Assembly: GCA_900074725.1 (NCBI GenBank)
Contig: LT598456.1
Location: 627,488 to 691,487 of the forward strand
DNA from: Lachancea dasiensis
Taxonomy: Eukaryota; Ascomycota; Saccharomycetes; Saccharomycetales; Saccharomycetaceae
Direction: 5' to 3'
DNA: 64,000 nt
Position 1 is the first letter of the stretch. The number at the start of each line of letters is the position of its first letter. This document shows, in pieces, positions 19,262 to 28,753 of this stretch. The notes below the pieces were generated by a model, which was not told the DNA's origin, searched no databases, and saw nothing but the letters and a program-made list of their open reading frames with translations. The position numbers and the translations under genes are program-made.

Positions 19262-21361
19262 ATGTCACACGCAAGGTCACATCCAGAATCTGTGGAAGAA
19301 GCAGTATTCAAGTACGTTGGCGTCGACCTGCAGGGCGGGAAGCATAATGATGACGCCGACAGCGTAAGCGAGTTTGGACGTAGGCTTCAGAAAGATCAAC
19401 ACCATCACCAGCATCACCAGCATAATGAAGTATACCATGGTGCTCAGGACCATGGCCACGTAGGTATGCCGATGGGCGTGGCCAAAAAAAACCACCATCA
19501 GCGCTTTGACCAATTATTGGCGAATGACGCGCTTTCCAAGAATGTCAGAATGTCCAACAGTAGCTCTACCGGTTCAGCAAGCTCCCGGCATTCACCTGGC
19601 CCAGGTACCACGGGGCCAGCCACCGCTGCAGACGTGGAATGGTTTCTGCGACACGAATTGGGTCCTGAATCCGCCACGTCACCGGAGCTAGACGTACGAG
19701 GTTCGAGGGAGCCGCAGTCTGTAGCTGCTGCCGCGGTAGCCGCAGCTTTCGGTTCAGCTCAGGACGAGGATAGTAGCGGTGGAAACAAAATTCATGGCGG
19801 TGCTACTGGCCTGAAAAATCACCAGGTATCTCCGGGTGGTAGAGTTAATGTCGGGAAAAGTGCTTCAGGACGTCACAAGAGACACAAAGCGTCTGCCGGG
19901 TCGTCGAGGCATAACCAATTGCCTAAGTTACCGCATCTGGGTGCCGTTGATCCCGAGCTGGCCTCTTTAGATGATCCTGAAGATGTAACAGAACATGAGC
20001 AGTTGGTAAGAAAAGCTATTCTTGATGCTGATTCGATTGCACACCATCCCGACTTCCAGCACTATCTGAACACTGATGATGATACCGACGACAGAGCTCG
20101 TTTGTCGTCAGTCTTGCACCACAAAAGTACACACGACCATGGCCGCAAGATTGAAGTTCTGCCGAAAGTCTCTGGCACTGATAGCAGTCTTATTTCACGC
20201 TCGGATTCCGAAAATGGTCCTGGTTCCCTTTTGAGGGGCCAATCAAGATCTGATTTGCATGGCAATGCTGTCGCAGAGGGTGCTAGTCTGCATACGGGAA
20301 GCAGCCACTCAATATCTAGAACCCTCTCGGGTGCAGGTGCGGGAAACGGCTCCGATGATCAAGATATCTCGCACCTGATTCAAGATGCTGCTGCAAAGGC
20401 ATCTAACTTCATCAGTCCACAAAGCCAATCTACGGGTAAATCATTTGATGCCGCGGAGGAACAAGCGTTGGAACATTTTATAGGGGAATACCAAGCCATC
20501 AAGAGCTTATCTCGCCGACAAATATGTGAACGAATTTGGTCCAATGAACGTCGCAAGGACGATTTCTGGACAAACATTTGTAAAGTGCTGCCTTACAGAA
20601 CGCGATCTTCGATTTACAAACATGTCCGTCGCAAGTACCACATTTTCGAGCAACGTGGCAAGTGGACACCAGAAGAAGAACAAGAGCTGGCCACTTTATG
20701 TATTGAAAAAGAGGGACAGTGGTCAGAGATTGGTAAGATTCTGGGTAGAATGCCAGAGGACTGTAGAGACAGGTGGAGAAATTATGTCAAGTGTGGAACT
20801 AATAGGGCTTCTAACAAATGGTCTGCTCAGGAAGAAGAGCAGCTCAAACAGGTGATTTCTGAGCTTTTGGACTCGACAGGCTATCCTAATGACCAAATCT
20901 TTGACACAGTCGACGAGACTCAATTAGATGCTAAAGGCGACAAAGTCTCCAAAAAAAGAGACACTAACTCGCGGGAAGCCATAAATTGGACGGTTGTGAG
21001 CGAGCGGATGGGCGGAGCTCGATCGCGAATCCAGTGTAGATACAAATGGAACAAACTTCTGAAGAAGCAAGCCATGAGCAAGATCAAGAACATCAGTGAA
21101 GAAGACAAGATGTGGATTCTAGAGAAGCTAAGGGACATGGGATTCACGGAGGACTCGCAAGTGGATTGGGATGAACTCGCGACATTGATGCCGGGGAGAC
21201 AGTGGTCTGGGACCGAATTGAAACTTTGTTACGAGAAACTGAGAACCGGTGTCAGATACCATAAAGATCGAACCATCAACCAGATTTGCAAGGAGTTAAT
21301 TGGAACTAGAGATGAGGGTTTACCCTTAGATACTGGTAATCTGTTAGGAGCGAAGCGTTAG
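19262..21361 (+). CDS. REB1: Myb-domain general regulatory factor Reb1 (REB1/NSI1 family)
   Basis: Nuclear DNA-binding protein that binds TTACCCG, acts as a nucleosome-displacing factor and terminates Pol I/Pol II transcription. The Myb/SANT region covers roughly residues 390-660: RGKWTPEEEQELATLCIEKE, GQWSEIGKILGRMPEDCRDR with WRNYVK, then NKWSAQEEEQLKQ and a later RIQCRYKWNKLLKK. The N-terminus has a His/Gln-rich stretch (HHHQHHQHNE). The 699-aa length lies between Nsi1 (570) and S. cerevisiae Reb1 (810). As a single copy between VPS54 and RPS11 it represents the ancestor of REB1 (YBR049C) and NSI1 (YDR026C). Confidence 0.93.
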   Translation: MSHARSHPESVEEAVFKYVGVDLQGGKHNDDADSVSEFGRRLQKDQHHHQHHQHNEVYHGAQDHGHVGMPMGVAKKNHHQRFDQLLANDALSKNVRMSNSSSTGSASSRHSPGPGTTGPATAADVEWFLRHELGPESATSPELDVRGSREPQSVAAAAVAAAFGSAQDEDSSGGNKIHGGATGLKNHQVSPGGRVNVGKSASGRHKRHKASAGSSRHNQLPKLPHLGAVDPELASLDDPEDVTEHEQLVRKAILDADSIAHHPDFQHYLNTDDDTDDRARLSSVLHHKSTHDHGRKIEVLPKVSGTDSSLISRSDSENGPGSLLRGQSRSDLHGNAVAEGASLHTGSSHSISRTLSGAGAGNGSDDQDISHLIQDAAAKASNFISPQSQSTGKSFDAAEEQALEHFIGEYQAIKSLSRRQICERIWSNERRKDDFWTNICKVLPYRTRSSIYKHVRRKYHIFEQRGKWTPEEEQELATLCIEKEGQWSEIGKILGRMPEDCRDRWRNYVKCGTNRASNKWSAQEEEQLKQVISELLDSTGYPNDQIFDTVDETQLDAKGDKVSKKRDTNSREAINWTVVSERMGGARSRIQCRYKWNKLLKKQAMSKIKNISEEDKMWILEKLRDMGFTEDSQVDWDELATLMPGRQWSGTELKLCYEKLRTGVRYHKDRTINQICKELIGTRDEGLPLDTGNLLGAKR

Positions 21362-21616
21362 GCACTATATCGTCTATAATACTAATTTGTAACATAATTG
21401 ATGTGATGATTACCGGGGCGTCATAAACATACACAGATAATCAAATCCATCGCGCTTGCCTGGGGAACGGCGTTCCCGCACGAATTTGACAAGAAAGATT
21501 GTTTCCAATATTTAAAACATTATAGAAAATATCCTAACAAATAGGTTTTGGAAGTTTATGATTGGTTCGATACTAGTAACACAGCAATTTTTTTATTTCC
21601 TGGAGTGGAAAAGTTC

Positions 21617-22413
21617 TTAGAACTTGGTGAATTGCTTGTTAGCACCACCAGCTGGGTTGGTGACCTTCAAGACGTTGAATCTAACGGTCTTGGAGATAGG
21701 TCTACATTGACCAACGGTAACAATGTCACCAACTTGGACACGGAAAGCTGGGGAAACGTGGACTGGAACGTTCTTGTGTCTCTTTTCGTATCTGTTGTAC
21801 TTTGGGACGTAGTGCAAGTAGTCTCTTCTGATGATGATGGTACGGTGCATCTTGGCAGACACAACAACACCGGACAAAATCTTACCACGAATGGAAACCA
21901 AACCGGTGAAAGGACACTTCTTGTCGATGTAAGAACCCTCGATGGCGGTCTTTGGGGTCTTGAAACCCAAACCAACGTTCTTATACCATCTCTTGGTACG
22001 TCTGTTGGCCTTGGTCTTTGGGTTGGTGAAGATGTGTGGTTGCTGTAAAACGAGATGTTAGTAAAGTGATAAGGGCAGATGACGCCGAGCACAGCACAAC
22101 GCGGGAAATAGAGGCAGAGGGGACGAAGCTCGTCGAACCGCGATTTTCGTTCGTTCCATCAGATCACAGGACACCCCGACAGCACTACTGGGAGCTCTCT
22201 ACCAGGACCATTCCTCGGATCATTTCTCGGCCTTTCTGGGCGCGTTCAACTGGTCCATCTGCATGACCTGGTCTTTCGCTTGTTTCTCCATTCCGTCGTC
22301 CACTAGCTCTTTCGTTCCTTCGTTCGTTGAATCCTTCGTTCGTTGGATCCTTCGTTCTATTGCCATACCTTTTGGAAAGCTCTTTCGGCTTGCACAGTCA
22401 ATTCAGTGGACAT
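21617..22413 (-). CDS. RPS11: 40S ribosomal protein S11 (uS17), one intron
   Basis: Structural protein of the small ribosomal subunit. Exon 1 is 22369-22413 (45 nt, [15 protein letters not shown]). The intron is 22043-22368 (326 nt), with 5' splice site GTATGG, a perfect TACTAAC branch point (22057-22063) and 3' site TTTTACAG. Exon 2 is 21617-22042, starting QPHIFTNPK. The joined product is 156 aa, exactly the S. cerevisiae Rps11 length, and the intron falls at the same codon. The branch A is only about 15 nt from the 3' splice site. The intron holds a short tandem repeat near its 5' end. It is convergent with REB1, as in S. cerevisiae. Confidence 0.97.
22311..22356. repeat. Tandem repeat of about 16 bp inside the RPS11 intron
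   Basis: The plus strand shows repeated TCCTTCGTTCGTTGAA / TCCTTCGTTCGTTGGA units built on TTCG. They lie just inside the 5' splice site on the RPS11 sense strand. Confidence 0.7.
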
Positions 22414-22556
22414 CTTGGTATATGCACGGTTTCTAAAGGCCTATGAGAACGAAATATATCAAGTGTGTAAATCTCGAGATATTTCCAAAATCCCACTAGT
22501 TTTCCATACCTTGACTATGCGATGCCAGACGACCCAGAGTATGATACTACAACCAG

Positions 22557-22735
22557 CTAGCGTGCTGGGTTGGCGGCACCCTGCTGGGCTGGCTGCCAGT
22601 GGAGTCTAGGCCGGAGTGCTAGAAGGAGTCCACCAGGAGCGTTGGGCTCCAGGCTCTGCCTAGCCAGACAGAGCATCCGCCTAGCACCCTTCCGGCGCTG
22701 GTGTTGTTACCACTGCTTCACCAGCGGGCCAGCAC
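22557..22735. other. GC-rich self-complementary block, possible structured RNA or DNA element
   Basis: About 180 bp clearly richer in G+C than the flanks and dense in complementary segments. GCTGGTG (22697-22703) pairs with CACCAGC (22719-22725). CCGGAGTGCTAG (22611-22622) pairs with CTAGCACCCTTCCGG (22681-22695) apart from a 3-nt bulge. GCTCTG pairs with CAGAGC (about 22653-22673) and GGAGC with GCTCC (about 22636-22650). GTGCTGG (22562-22568) pairs with CCAGCAC (22729-22735). It has no coding character. I do not recognise it as RNase P, MRP, SRP or a spliceosomal RNA. Confidence 0.4.
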
Positions 22736-22857
22736 TCTCCTTTACTGAGAAAGGAAATAAAAATCACGACGCAAAAAAATTTATTTTACTGAATATTTCA
22801 GAGTTTTTCAGAATTGTTCAGATTTTTCAAAAGTTTTTAAAAAATTGTTTCTGATGG

Positions 22858-22868
22858 TGTATGGGTGT
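22858..22868 (-). promoter_or_regulatory. Rap1 site in the RPS11 promoter
   Basis: TGTATGGGTGT is the exact reverse complement of ACACCCATACA, the ribosomal-protein-type Rap1 core. It lies about 445 bp upstream of the RPS11 ATG. Confidence 0.65.
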
Positions 22869-23638
22869 TGGAGAGCAGTCACAACTTGTCCTGTGCGTTA
22901 TGTACGGCTATGCTCGCAGTAGTGCGTGAGTAAGTAGGAGCGAGTAAGAATACAGTTGTTACGTAGTAGACCAACAAATAGCTACACTTGAAGGCTTTCT
23001 TCGTTATTTATGGACTTCCATGTACGCCGTGGTGATGGGTGGAATGTTTGCCCGCGTCGCACAGTATTGAAGCCATGAATGTTGCTCACCGTTGACTGCT
23101 AATATAATTCTGGAGCTCTACGTTGTTAGCTGACAGTATTATGGCCCTATCAAGTACGGCCCTGCATGAATATGGGGAATTTCCTTCCTCATGGGCTGCC
23201 ACGGGAAAAAATCGACAGAATGGTGCGATACTGCGATCAGCTCGCCTGCTAGGGCTAGGTCAATCTGACAATTAGCACGTCGACATTCATAGCTGTTGCC
23301 CAGATTTGCACGAACAACACATACGATGGTCTTCCCACAGAAACAACCAGCAGACATTAGTACAAGCACTCGGACCCACTGTCCCCGGTTTGTTTGTTCG
23401 AGCTTACTCTGCGAGCGATGCTCGGACTTTCTTTTTTTATAAATCTCCTCGAGCTCGAAATGAACGTCAGCGTCACAAAAAAAAAAGGCAACCTTAACTC
23501 TGCTTGTCAACATATAAGAAAACGTGTTTCTCTTTGGTTTGGCTTTCGCTCATGTCGTACTCGAGGGCCACACTGGAAAGCATAGTGAGAGATAATCGTG
23601 CTGCTTTATCTCCCTGATCAGCATTGAAGTCGAGCAGA

Positions 23639-25888
23639 ATGACTGTGCAGCCCAGCTCCAGCACGTCCTCGCCCAAGAATAGCGTTGGAAGTTTAGAACA
23701 CCCTCGTGGTGACACAAATGAGGCTCTGTCCAAAAGGAAGTATTTCAGTAACTGGTTGCAGAACCTAAAAGAACACTCTCCCTCAGAAGAAACAAACGAT
23801 GAGGAATCTGTGTTCATTGATGTTGGCGACGCCTGTTTCAGCTCCACAAATCCATTTTCATACATTCCCGTGTTGTCTGCCACAGAAGCTCAACAACTCT
23901 TGGTTCCTCCTCAGCAACAGCAGTCTAGGAATCATCCACATGGTCGCAGGTTGAAGGCATTTTTGAGGAGCCATTTGAGAAGACCCTCCAGACGTCGTCT
24001 GTTATCCCCAAATCCAAGGTCGAAATTCTTGCTCAAAGGAGATGGAGATTTTGGTTACGGGACACGGGCCAACGATTTTGTAGATTTGCCCATGAAAGAT
24101 AAATCAGAGGCAGATGTGACAGGAGACGCATCAAATTTAGACACATCCCTCGTGTCCATTGAACGTGGGAGTCAAACCGGCGAACTAAAAATTCTAAAAA
24201 ACGGAGTCAAAGATGGCAAAGGAACTTTAAGGTTGAGCAATCCAGAAGCGGAATTTATGCGGCAGACCGAGGCACCCATTGCCGTGAAAAGTGGGGCCCA
24301 AAATGACAGCGAATATGACTCAGGAACTTCAGAAGACAATACCGCAAATTGCAATTTGAATGCTCAAAATGACATTGATGACTATGACCCAAGTTTATTT
24401 AAACGAGAAGATTCAACGTCGTTGGGGGTAGCAAGGGTTGGTGTCGATGGCTTGGATGAAAGCCCTTCGTCCTCCAATCGTGAATTTCATTCTCACGATG
24501 ATTCGAAATTGGATAGCCTGAAGAGGACGTCAGAAGGTATGTCTGGAGTTTTAGCAGGAATGAAACGTGCCCGTATTGAAAAGGAAGAAAGTCGCGCTAT
24601 AACTTCCAGTGTAAAAGAAATCTTCGACTCCGCTCGCGACAGTTCGTCTGTGTATTCTGAAACACCTTCTCTTGAACCGTACAGTGAGAAGGCACGGTTA
24701 GTGCCAGGTAATGATGCACAGATGGTAAACAATCCGTATTTGGATGAATCCAATATTTCTGATTTCCGTGGATCCGAATCTCCAAGAGCAGTTACCATCA
24801 AAGACGCCAGAGAACCTTCCACCTATAGGGATAGTCCCAAGGTAAGGACCCCCACTTTTACGCCACTCTCCAAAAGTTGTAAACTAAACACAACCCCCAC
24901 TAACGCTTCACCTTTGGAAGAGAAATTGCATGGAATGATGAGGAAATTTAAAGCTGTTGTTCAGCCTCCATCCGAGGCTGTTGACAATCACAGCTGTGGC
25001 GAAGGGATGAATGATATTGTCGACACTCACTGTTCAAATGACACAAGCATTCATACTTACAATCGCAATGGGAGTCGCACAAATTCTGTGCAAAGGCGCC
25101 AAGCGTTCAAACCTTCCAAGAGTGAAGAATTTGAAACTCAAAGACTATGTGTCCCCACGTTTCGGCAAAGTTTGCGCAAAATTGATGCTTTGGGACTTTT
25201 TGAAGACGTTAGAAAAGGGACAATGACAGAGAGAGACTTATTCAATCTGTCCAAGCTGAGGCCCGACGATTCGTTTGACTTCCGTGATGAACGGTTCTAC
25301 GATAGGCAGTTATGTTTTTCTGGGTCTTCTAATTCTTCCAAGAGTGGTGGTGATGACTTTATCAGCGCCAGCGTTAAATTTAACAAGTTTTCGCAATTGT
25401 TGATGTACGACGTGCGCAAGACCAGTAAATTCGACGATTTGGAGCCGTCATCACATCCAGGTAGTAGCCAGGAAACCACGTTATTGCGTGGAGCACCAAC
25501 CGCTCATAAACCAATTTTGAAACGTAGGACCAATGAACGTGCCAGTGAAGAATCGCTGAGAGCTGAAGATTGTGATAATGTTGATGCTACGGAATTCATA
25601 AAATTTTTTGAAGGACACGAAGCCCGTCGCCGCGTTGAAGAAGCACGTTTGAGCAAGATTAGGGACCGGCAATTGACAAACTACTATGCCAATGACCATA
25701 TGTACAACTCGATACGGAATGGGGACAGAAAATCAGCAACTATTGACTTTAGGAAAAGTAGAAAAGCCACAGAGGCTAATATAGGTCGAGAATTACGAGA
25801 CCCCAATCAAGGTATTATAAGTTCCCCCAACGAATTCAAATGGCAAAGACTACACAAGGAGAACCCTATTTCGCAGCAATGTTGTTGA
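23639..25888 (+). CDS. GIP1: Probable Glc7-interacting protein, GIP1-like by position
   Basis: A 749-aa low-complexity, Ser/Asp-rich protein. The C-terminal third looks most constrained: FRQSLRKIDALGLFEDVRKG, KLRPDDSFDFRDERFYDRQL, ASVKFNKFSQLLMYDVRK, a PILKRRT block and a charged helix EARRRVEEARLSKIRDRQ. The VKF segment and ILKRR block recall PP1-docking regions (Reg1 has ILKKRT). The position next to RPS11, with TCM62 and QDR3 further along, matches S. cerevisiae GIP1 (YBR045C, 573 aa), a sporulation-specific Glc7 subunit. The identity rests mainly on gene order. The first in-frame ATG is 23639. It is convergent with SES1, with 80 bp between. Confidence 0.55.
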   Translation: MTVQPSSSTSSPKNSVGSLEHPRGDTNEALSKRKYFSNWLQNLKEHSPSEETNDEESVFIDVGDACFSSTNPFSYIPVLSATEAQQLLVPPQQQQSRNHPHGRRLKAFLRSHLRRPSRRRLLSPNPRSKFLLKGDGDFGYGTRANDFVDLPMKDKSEADVTGDASNLDTSLVSIERGSQTGELKILKNGVKDGKGTLRLSNPEAEFMRQTEAPIAVKSGAQNDSEYDSGTSEDNTANCNLNAQNDIDDYDPSLFKREDSTSLGVARVGVDGLDESPSSSNREFHSHDDSKLDSLKRTSEGMSGVLAGMKRARIEKEESRAITSSVKEIFDSARDSSSVYSETPSLEPYSEKARLVPGNDAQMVNNPYLDESNISDFRGSESPRAVTIKDAREPSTYRDSPKVRTPTFTPLSKSCKLNTTPTNASPLEEKLHGMMRKFKAVVQPPSEAVDNHSCGEGMNDIVDTHCSNDTSIHTYNRNGSRTNSVQRRQAFKPSKSEEFETQRLCVPTFRQSLRKIDALGLFEDVRKGTMTERDLFNLSKLRPDDSFDFRDERFYDRQLCFSGSSNSSKSGGDDFISASVKFNKFSQLLMYDVRKTSKFDDLEPSSHPGSSQETTLLRGAPTAHKPILKRRTNERASEESLRAEDCDNVDATEFIKFFEGHEARRRVEEARLSKIRDRQLTNYYANDHMYNSIRNGDRKSATIDFRKSRKATEANIGRELRDPNQGIISSPNEFKWQRLHKENPISQQCC

Positions 25889-25968
25889 ATTTGTAGAGTC
25901 ACACGGAAGGAAAAAAAAAGGCTTAATTCTTTACGGATCGAACTACACTTCGAAGCATCTTTGCGTGT

Positions 25969-27357
25969 CTAATTATTATTGTTCTTCTTCTTGTTAGAGG
26001 TCGAGTTTTTTGGGAGCTCTTTGGTGAAAGGGATAAAATCTGGCTCCCCTGGGATGTATTTTCTCAGAACTTGTGGCACAAGCAAACCATCTTCGGTTTG
26101 ATAGTTCTCAAGGACACAACATAGAGCTCTTTGGGTCGCACTCAATGTAGAGTTTAAACAATGAACATATTTCTTTTCTCTGTCGCCCATTTTCTTGATA
26201 CCACATCTAATCTCCAAGTTTCTGGATTGGTAGTCGGTACAGTTGGAGCAAGAAACCAATTCCTTGTATTCTTGCTGGTATGGGAACCAAGCCTCCAAAT
26301 CGTACTTCTTGGCAGCGGCGTTGTTCAATTCACCAGAGACAATTCCCACAACACGGTAAGGTAACCCTAGCGATTGGTAGAACTCTTCGGAAGTTTCAAT
26401 CATCCGATCGAACTCTTCCCAGGACTTTTCCGGTTCCGTAAGCACAAATTGCTCGATTTTTTCAAACGCGTGGACTCTGAAAACACCCCACGCGTCTTTA
26501 CCGTGAGCACCGGCTTCGCGTCTGAAACAAGACGAGTAGCCAGCGTAACGAATGGGCAGCTGTTCTTGGGGCTTTTCAAACCATTCGTTGGAGTGGTACG
26601 CGGAGATTGGCTGTTCAGAAGTGGCAATCAAGTATTTTTCGTCGTCGCCGTCCAAAACTTTGTAAAGCTCTTCATCAAACTGTGACAACTGCGCAGTTCT
26701 CTTCATGACCTCCTTGTCCATCATAACGGGCGCCTGGAGTGGGATGTAGCCCTTGGATGCCAAGAACGACAGACCATAGTTGATCAAAGCCTGGTTCAAG
26801 AAAACACCATATTGTCTGAAGAAATACCCTCTGTGGCCCGAGATCTTGACACCACGCTCCGGATCGTAGCCATCAAGTCTCAGTAGCACTTCGTGGTGCG
26901 ATAGTGTCGCGGGCTTGCCCGAACAAGCTGCAGTGCCGTCGATCTTGGCCAATTCTTCGGGTTTCCAGCTACGCACCAGCTCATTGTTGTCCTCATCGTT
27001 CGAGACAACCACCGATGGGTGGACGATGTTACCAACTTGGAAAACTTTCTCCTTTAGTTGGCAGTCCTGTTGCTGTTCCAGATCGGCCAATTTCTTCTTC
27101 TCGGCGGCGATTTCCTCTTTTTTGGCCAAAAGCTCCTTGGGGTCCTCTTTGGCTTTGAACTTGAGCCCAATCTCCTTTTGTACTTTGTTTTGGGCCTTGT
27201 TGAGCTCATCCAATTGGAAACGGGTCTTGACCCATTCTTTATAGTCTGCGATAATGGTGTCTACAATCTCCACATTCGCGTGTCTGGCCCTTTGCGACTG
27301 TCTGATGAGCTCAGGGTTACCACCCTTCTCCTCGATGAATTGCGTGATGTCCAACAT
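25969..27357 (-). CDS. SES1: Cytosolic seryl-tRNA synthetase
   Basis: Class II aminoacyl-tRNA synthetase charging tRNA-Ser in the cytosol. An N-terminal coiled-coil arm covers about residues 30-110 (ELNKAQNKVQKEIGLKFKAK), followed by class II motif 2 (YSSCFRREAGAHGKDAWGVF with RVHAFEK) and motif 3 (LNSTLSATQRALCCVLENYQ). The start MLDITQFIEEKGGNPELIRQ at 27357 gives 462 aa, identical in length to S. cerevisiae Ses1; an ATG 20 codons upstream is less likely. The C-terminus is a Lys/Asn tail. Confidence 0.97.
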   Translation of the reverse strand: MLDITQFIEEKGGNPELIRQSQRARHANVEIVDTIIADYKEWVKTRFQLDELNKAQNKVQKEIGLKFKAKEDPKELLAKKEEIAAEKKKLADLEQQQDCQLKEKVFQVGNIVHPSVVVSNDEDNNELVRSWKPEELAKIDGTAACSGKPATLSHHEVLLRLDGYDPERGVKISGHRGYFFRQYGVFLNQALINYGLSFLASKGYIPLQAPVMMDKEVMKRTAQLSQFDEELYKVLDGDDEKYLIATSEQPISAYHSNEWFEKPQEQLPIRYAGYSSCFRREAGAHGKDAWGVFRVHAFEKIEQFVLTEPEKSWEEFDRMIETSEEFYQSLGLPYRVVGIVSGELNNAAAKKYDLEAWFPYQQEYKELVSCSNCTDYQSRNLEIRCGIKKMGDREKKYVHCLNSTLSATQRALCCVLENYQTEDGLLVPQVLRKYIPGEPDFIPFTKELPKNSTSNKKKNNNN

Positions 27358-27962
27358 GGTGCGATAAGTGCCTTGGTGCGTGGTGCGATGGTGGTACCAG
27401 CATGGGAGTTGAACCAAGTTGTTCGAAAATTTGTATTAATGGGGACGTGTGTCGCTTTGTACGTGTGACGAATCTCTCCCCATTCCGCGTGAGCTCAACC
27501 GGTGGACAGGGTGTTGGGCGTTGTGTGTATGGCATGTTTATGCTGACACTACCTTCACAGATGGTTTATTGATACTCTCAAACTAAGCCGTAAGCCATCT
27601 TAGCGGAGTTGAAGGTTCTTGTATGGTCACGTGCCGGAGATCATATAATTCATTATTCTCACAACTGTAGTTCGAGCTCTTGAAATTCAAGTAACGCTAG
27701 AAACATTTACCATCACGCGAAGCCTCAGCTAAAGCTGGGCTCTTCAACCACGAGCCACATGTGGAGATGGAGCTGCAACGGGGATGAGTGTAAATCTCCA
27801 CGACCTTCAATTCCGTTCCTGTGAAACACGTATCATCACGGACTCCACTATTCTTCTTCTCCCTTCCAATTTGCTTTGACTGACTCTGAGTTACAGGTCC
27901 ATTATACTTTAAGCATTCCAAAGTGTGTGGCTTGGACTCTTTTTCCGTTTTGCTCATTTCAC
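27358..27962. other. Upstream region of SES1, no supported gene
   Basis: Contains a CACGTG E-box at about 27631-27636 (Cbf1-type). An 89-codon minus-strand frame (27697-27966) starts at the ATG next to the stop of the zinc-finger-like stretch and has no recognisable feature. Confidence 0.45.
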
Positions 27963-28434
27963 TCATAGACAGGATAAATCAACACTCTGGTCTGTTACAA
28001 TATATCCTAGTTTTATAGCATCTTTGATCGTTAGCGCCACACCGTCTGGGATTTCTAGCTCAGGGGAAAGGGTGCCACTTGGACCACGTTTGGGGCCCGC
28101 ATATGTTACGAAGACTCCAGTTTTGGAAAGCTAGAACCAAATTCTTGCTTCTTTTTACCCTTGGTGGTAGTAGAACTGTTGCATATGTTGCACGGAAACT
28201 GGTCGCTGAAATTTGAACTATTTGGGCTTTCCTCTAGATGAACATGGATCTCAGAGGCGTTAAAATGTACCTGGGAGCTGTGACATACCGTGTTGCAACC
28301 TAGGTTAGAACACCTTGTCTTGGAGCGGTTATAAGGTGTGAAGCAGTTTCGGCAGATGCTTTGAAAGTGGCGGCCGTTTGAGTCCGGTTTTACGGTCTCC
28401 AGAGGCCTTACCGATACTGTAGCTCTGCGATGAC
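27963..28434 (-). other. Unassigned minus-strand coding-like stretch with a zinc-finger-like motif
   Basis: Two open frames without their own ATG lie end to end. The first (about 28434 to 28106) contains CRNC and, ten residues on, CSNLGC. The second (28130 to 27963) ends LSPELEIPDGVALTIKDAIK plus 15 residues and reads like real protein. A GTATGT 5' splice site (28288-28283) and a TTCTAG acceptor (ending 28131) would remove 158 nt and join the frames in phase. No TACTAAC is visible in that interval, and the unspliced first frame also has a plausible CNIC pair. It may be a spliced gene, a frameshifted relic or chance. Confidence 0.35.
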
Positions 28435-28498
28435 CTTACACAGCTCTTTCGTGCGTTCTCATTTTGGATAAGGCAAACGGCTGAGATCGACTTGTAAC

Positions 28499-28753
28499 CT
28501 ATTTATGAACGTAATGCTTGGTGTACTGCGTCAAATAATACAAGCTATCCTCCGCGTTGAAGACATTCTTGATGCACCGAAAAAAATCTTTGTTGGCCCA
28601 TTGTAGTTGGTCGCCTGGTTTCAAATGTTCCCCCTTGATGGTATCACCGTCTTCCAGAATTGGCTCGATTCCTTTGGCAAACCATGCAACGTTAGGCGGG
28701 TAGCTTTCCGGCTCAGTTTCCGAGGAGATCTCTTCAACAGGAAATACCAACAT
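28499..28753 (-). CDS. Small hypothetical protein, 84 aa
   Basis: ATG-initiated frame encoding an acidic protein (MLVFPVEEISSETEPESYPP... to KHYVHK). Composition is protein-like: ordered aromatic and acidic residues, no low complexity, segments such as AWFAKGIEPILEDGD. I do not recognise a family. It lies about 65 bp upstream of the zinc-finger-like stretch on the same strand, so it could be its first exon or a separate gene. No strong 5' splice site is seen within it. Confidence 0.45.
   Translation of the reverse strand: MLVFPVEEISSETEPESYPPNVAWFAKGIEPILEDGDTIKGEHLKPGDQLQWANKDFFRCIKNVFNAEDSLYYLTQYTKHYVHK

Larger units (their letters stand above)
22414..23638. other. RPS11-GIP1-like intergenic region
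   Basis: 1.2 kb that holds the RPS11 promoter, with a Rap1 site at 22858-22868 and A/T-rich tracts at about 22765-22850. Between the promoter and the gene is an unusual GC-rich foldable block. FMP23 and ZTA1, which lie here on S. cerevisiae chromosome II, are absent. Confidence 0.6.

Noticed and set aside
21548-22048. Open frame of about 166 codons on the plus strand opposite RPS11
   Set aside because: It is antisense to highly conserved RPS11 exon 2; the codon bias of the real gene opens the opposite frame.
27697-27966. 89-codon minus-strand frame downstream of the zinc-finger-like stretch
   Set aside because: It begins with an ATG but has no ordered segment or known family; kept only as a note on the interval.
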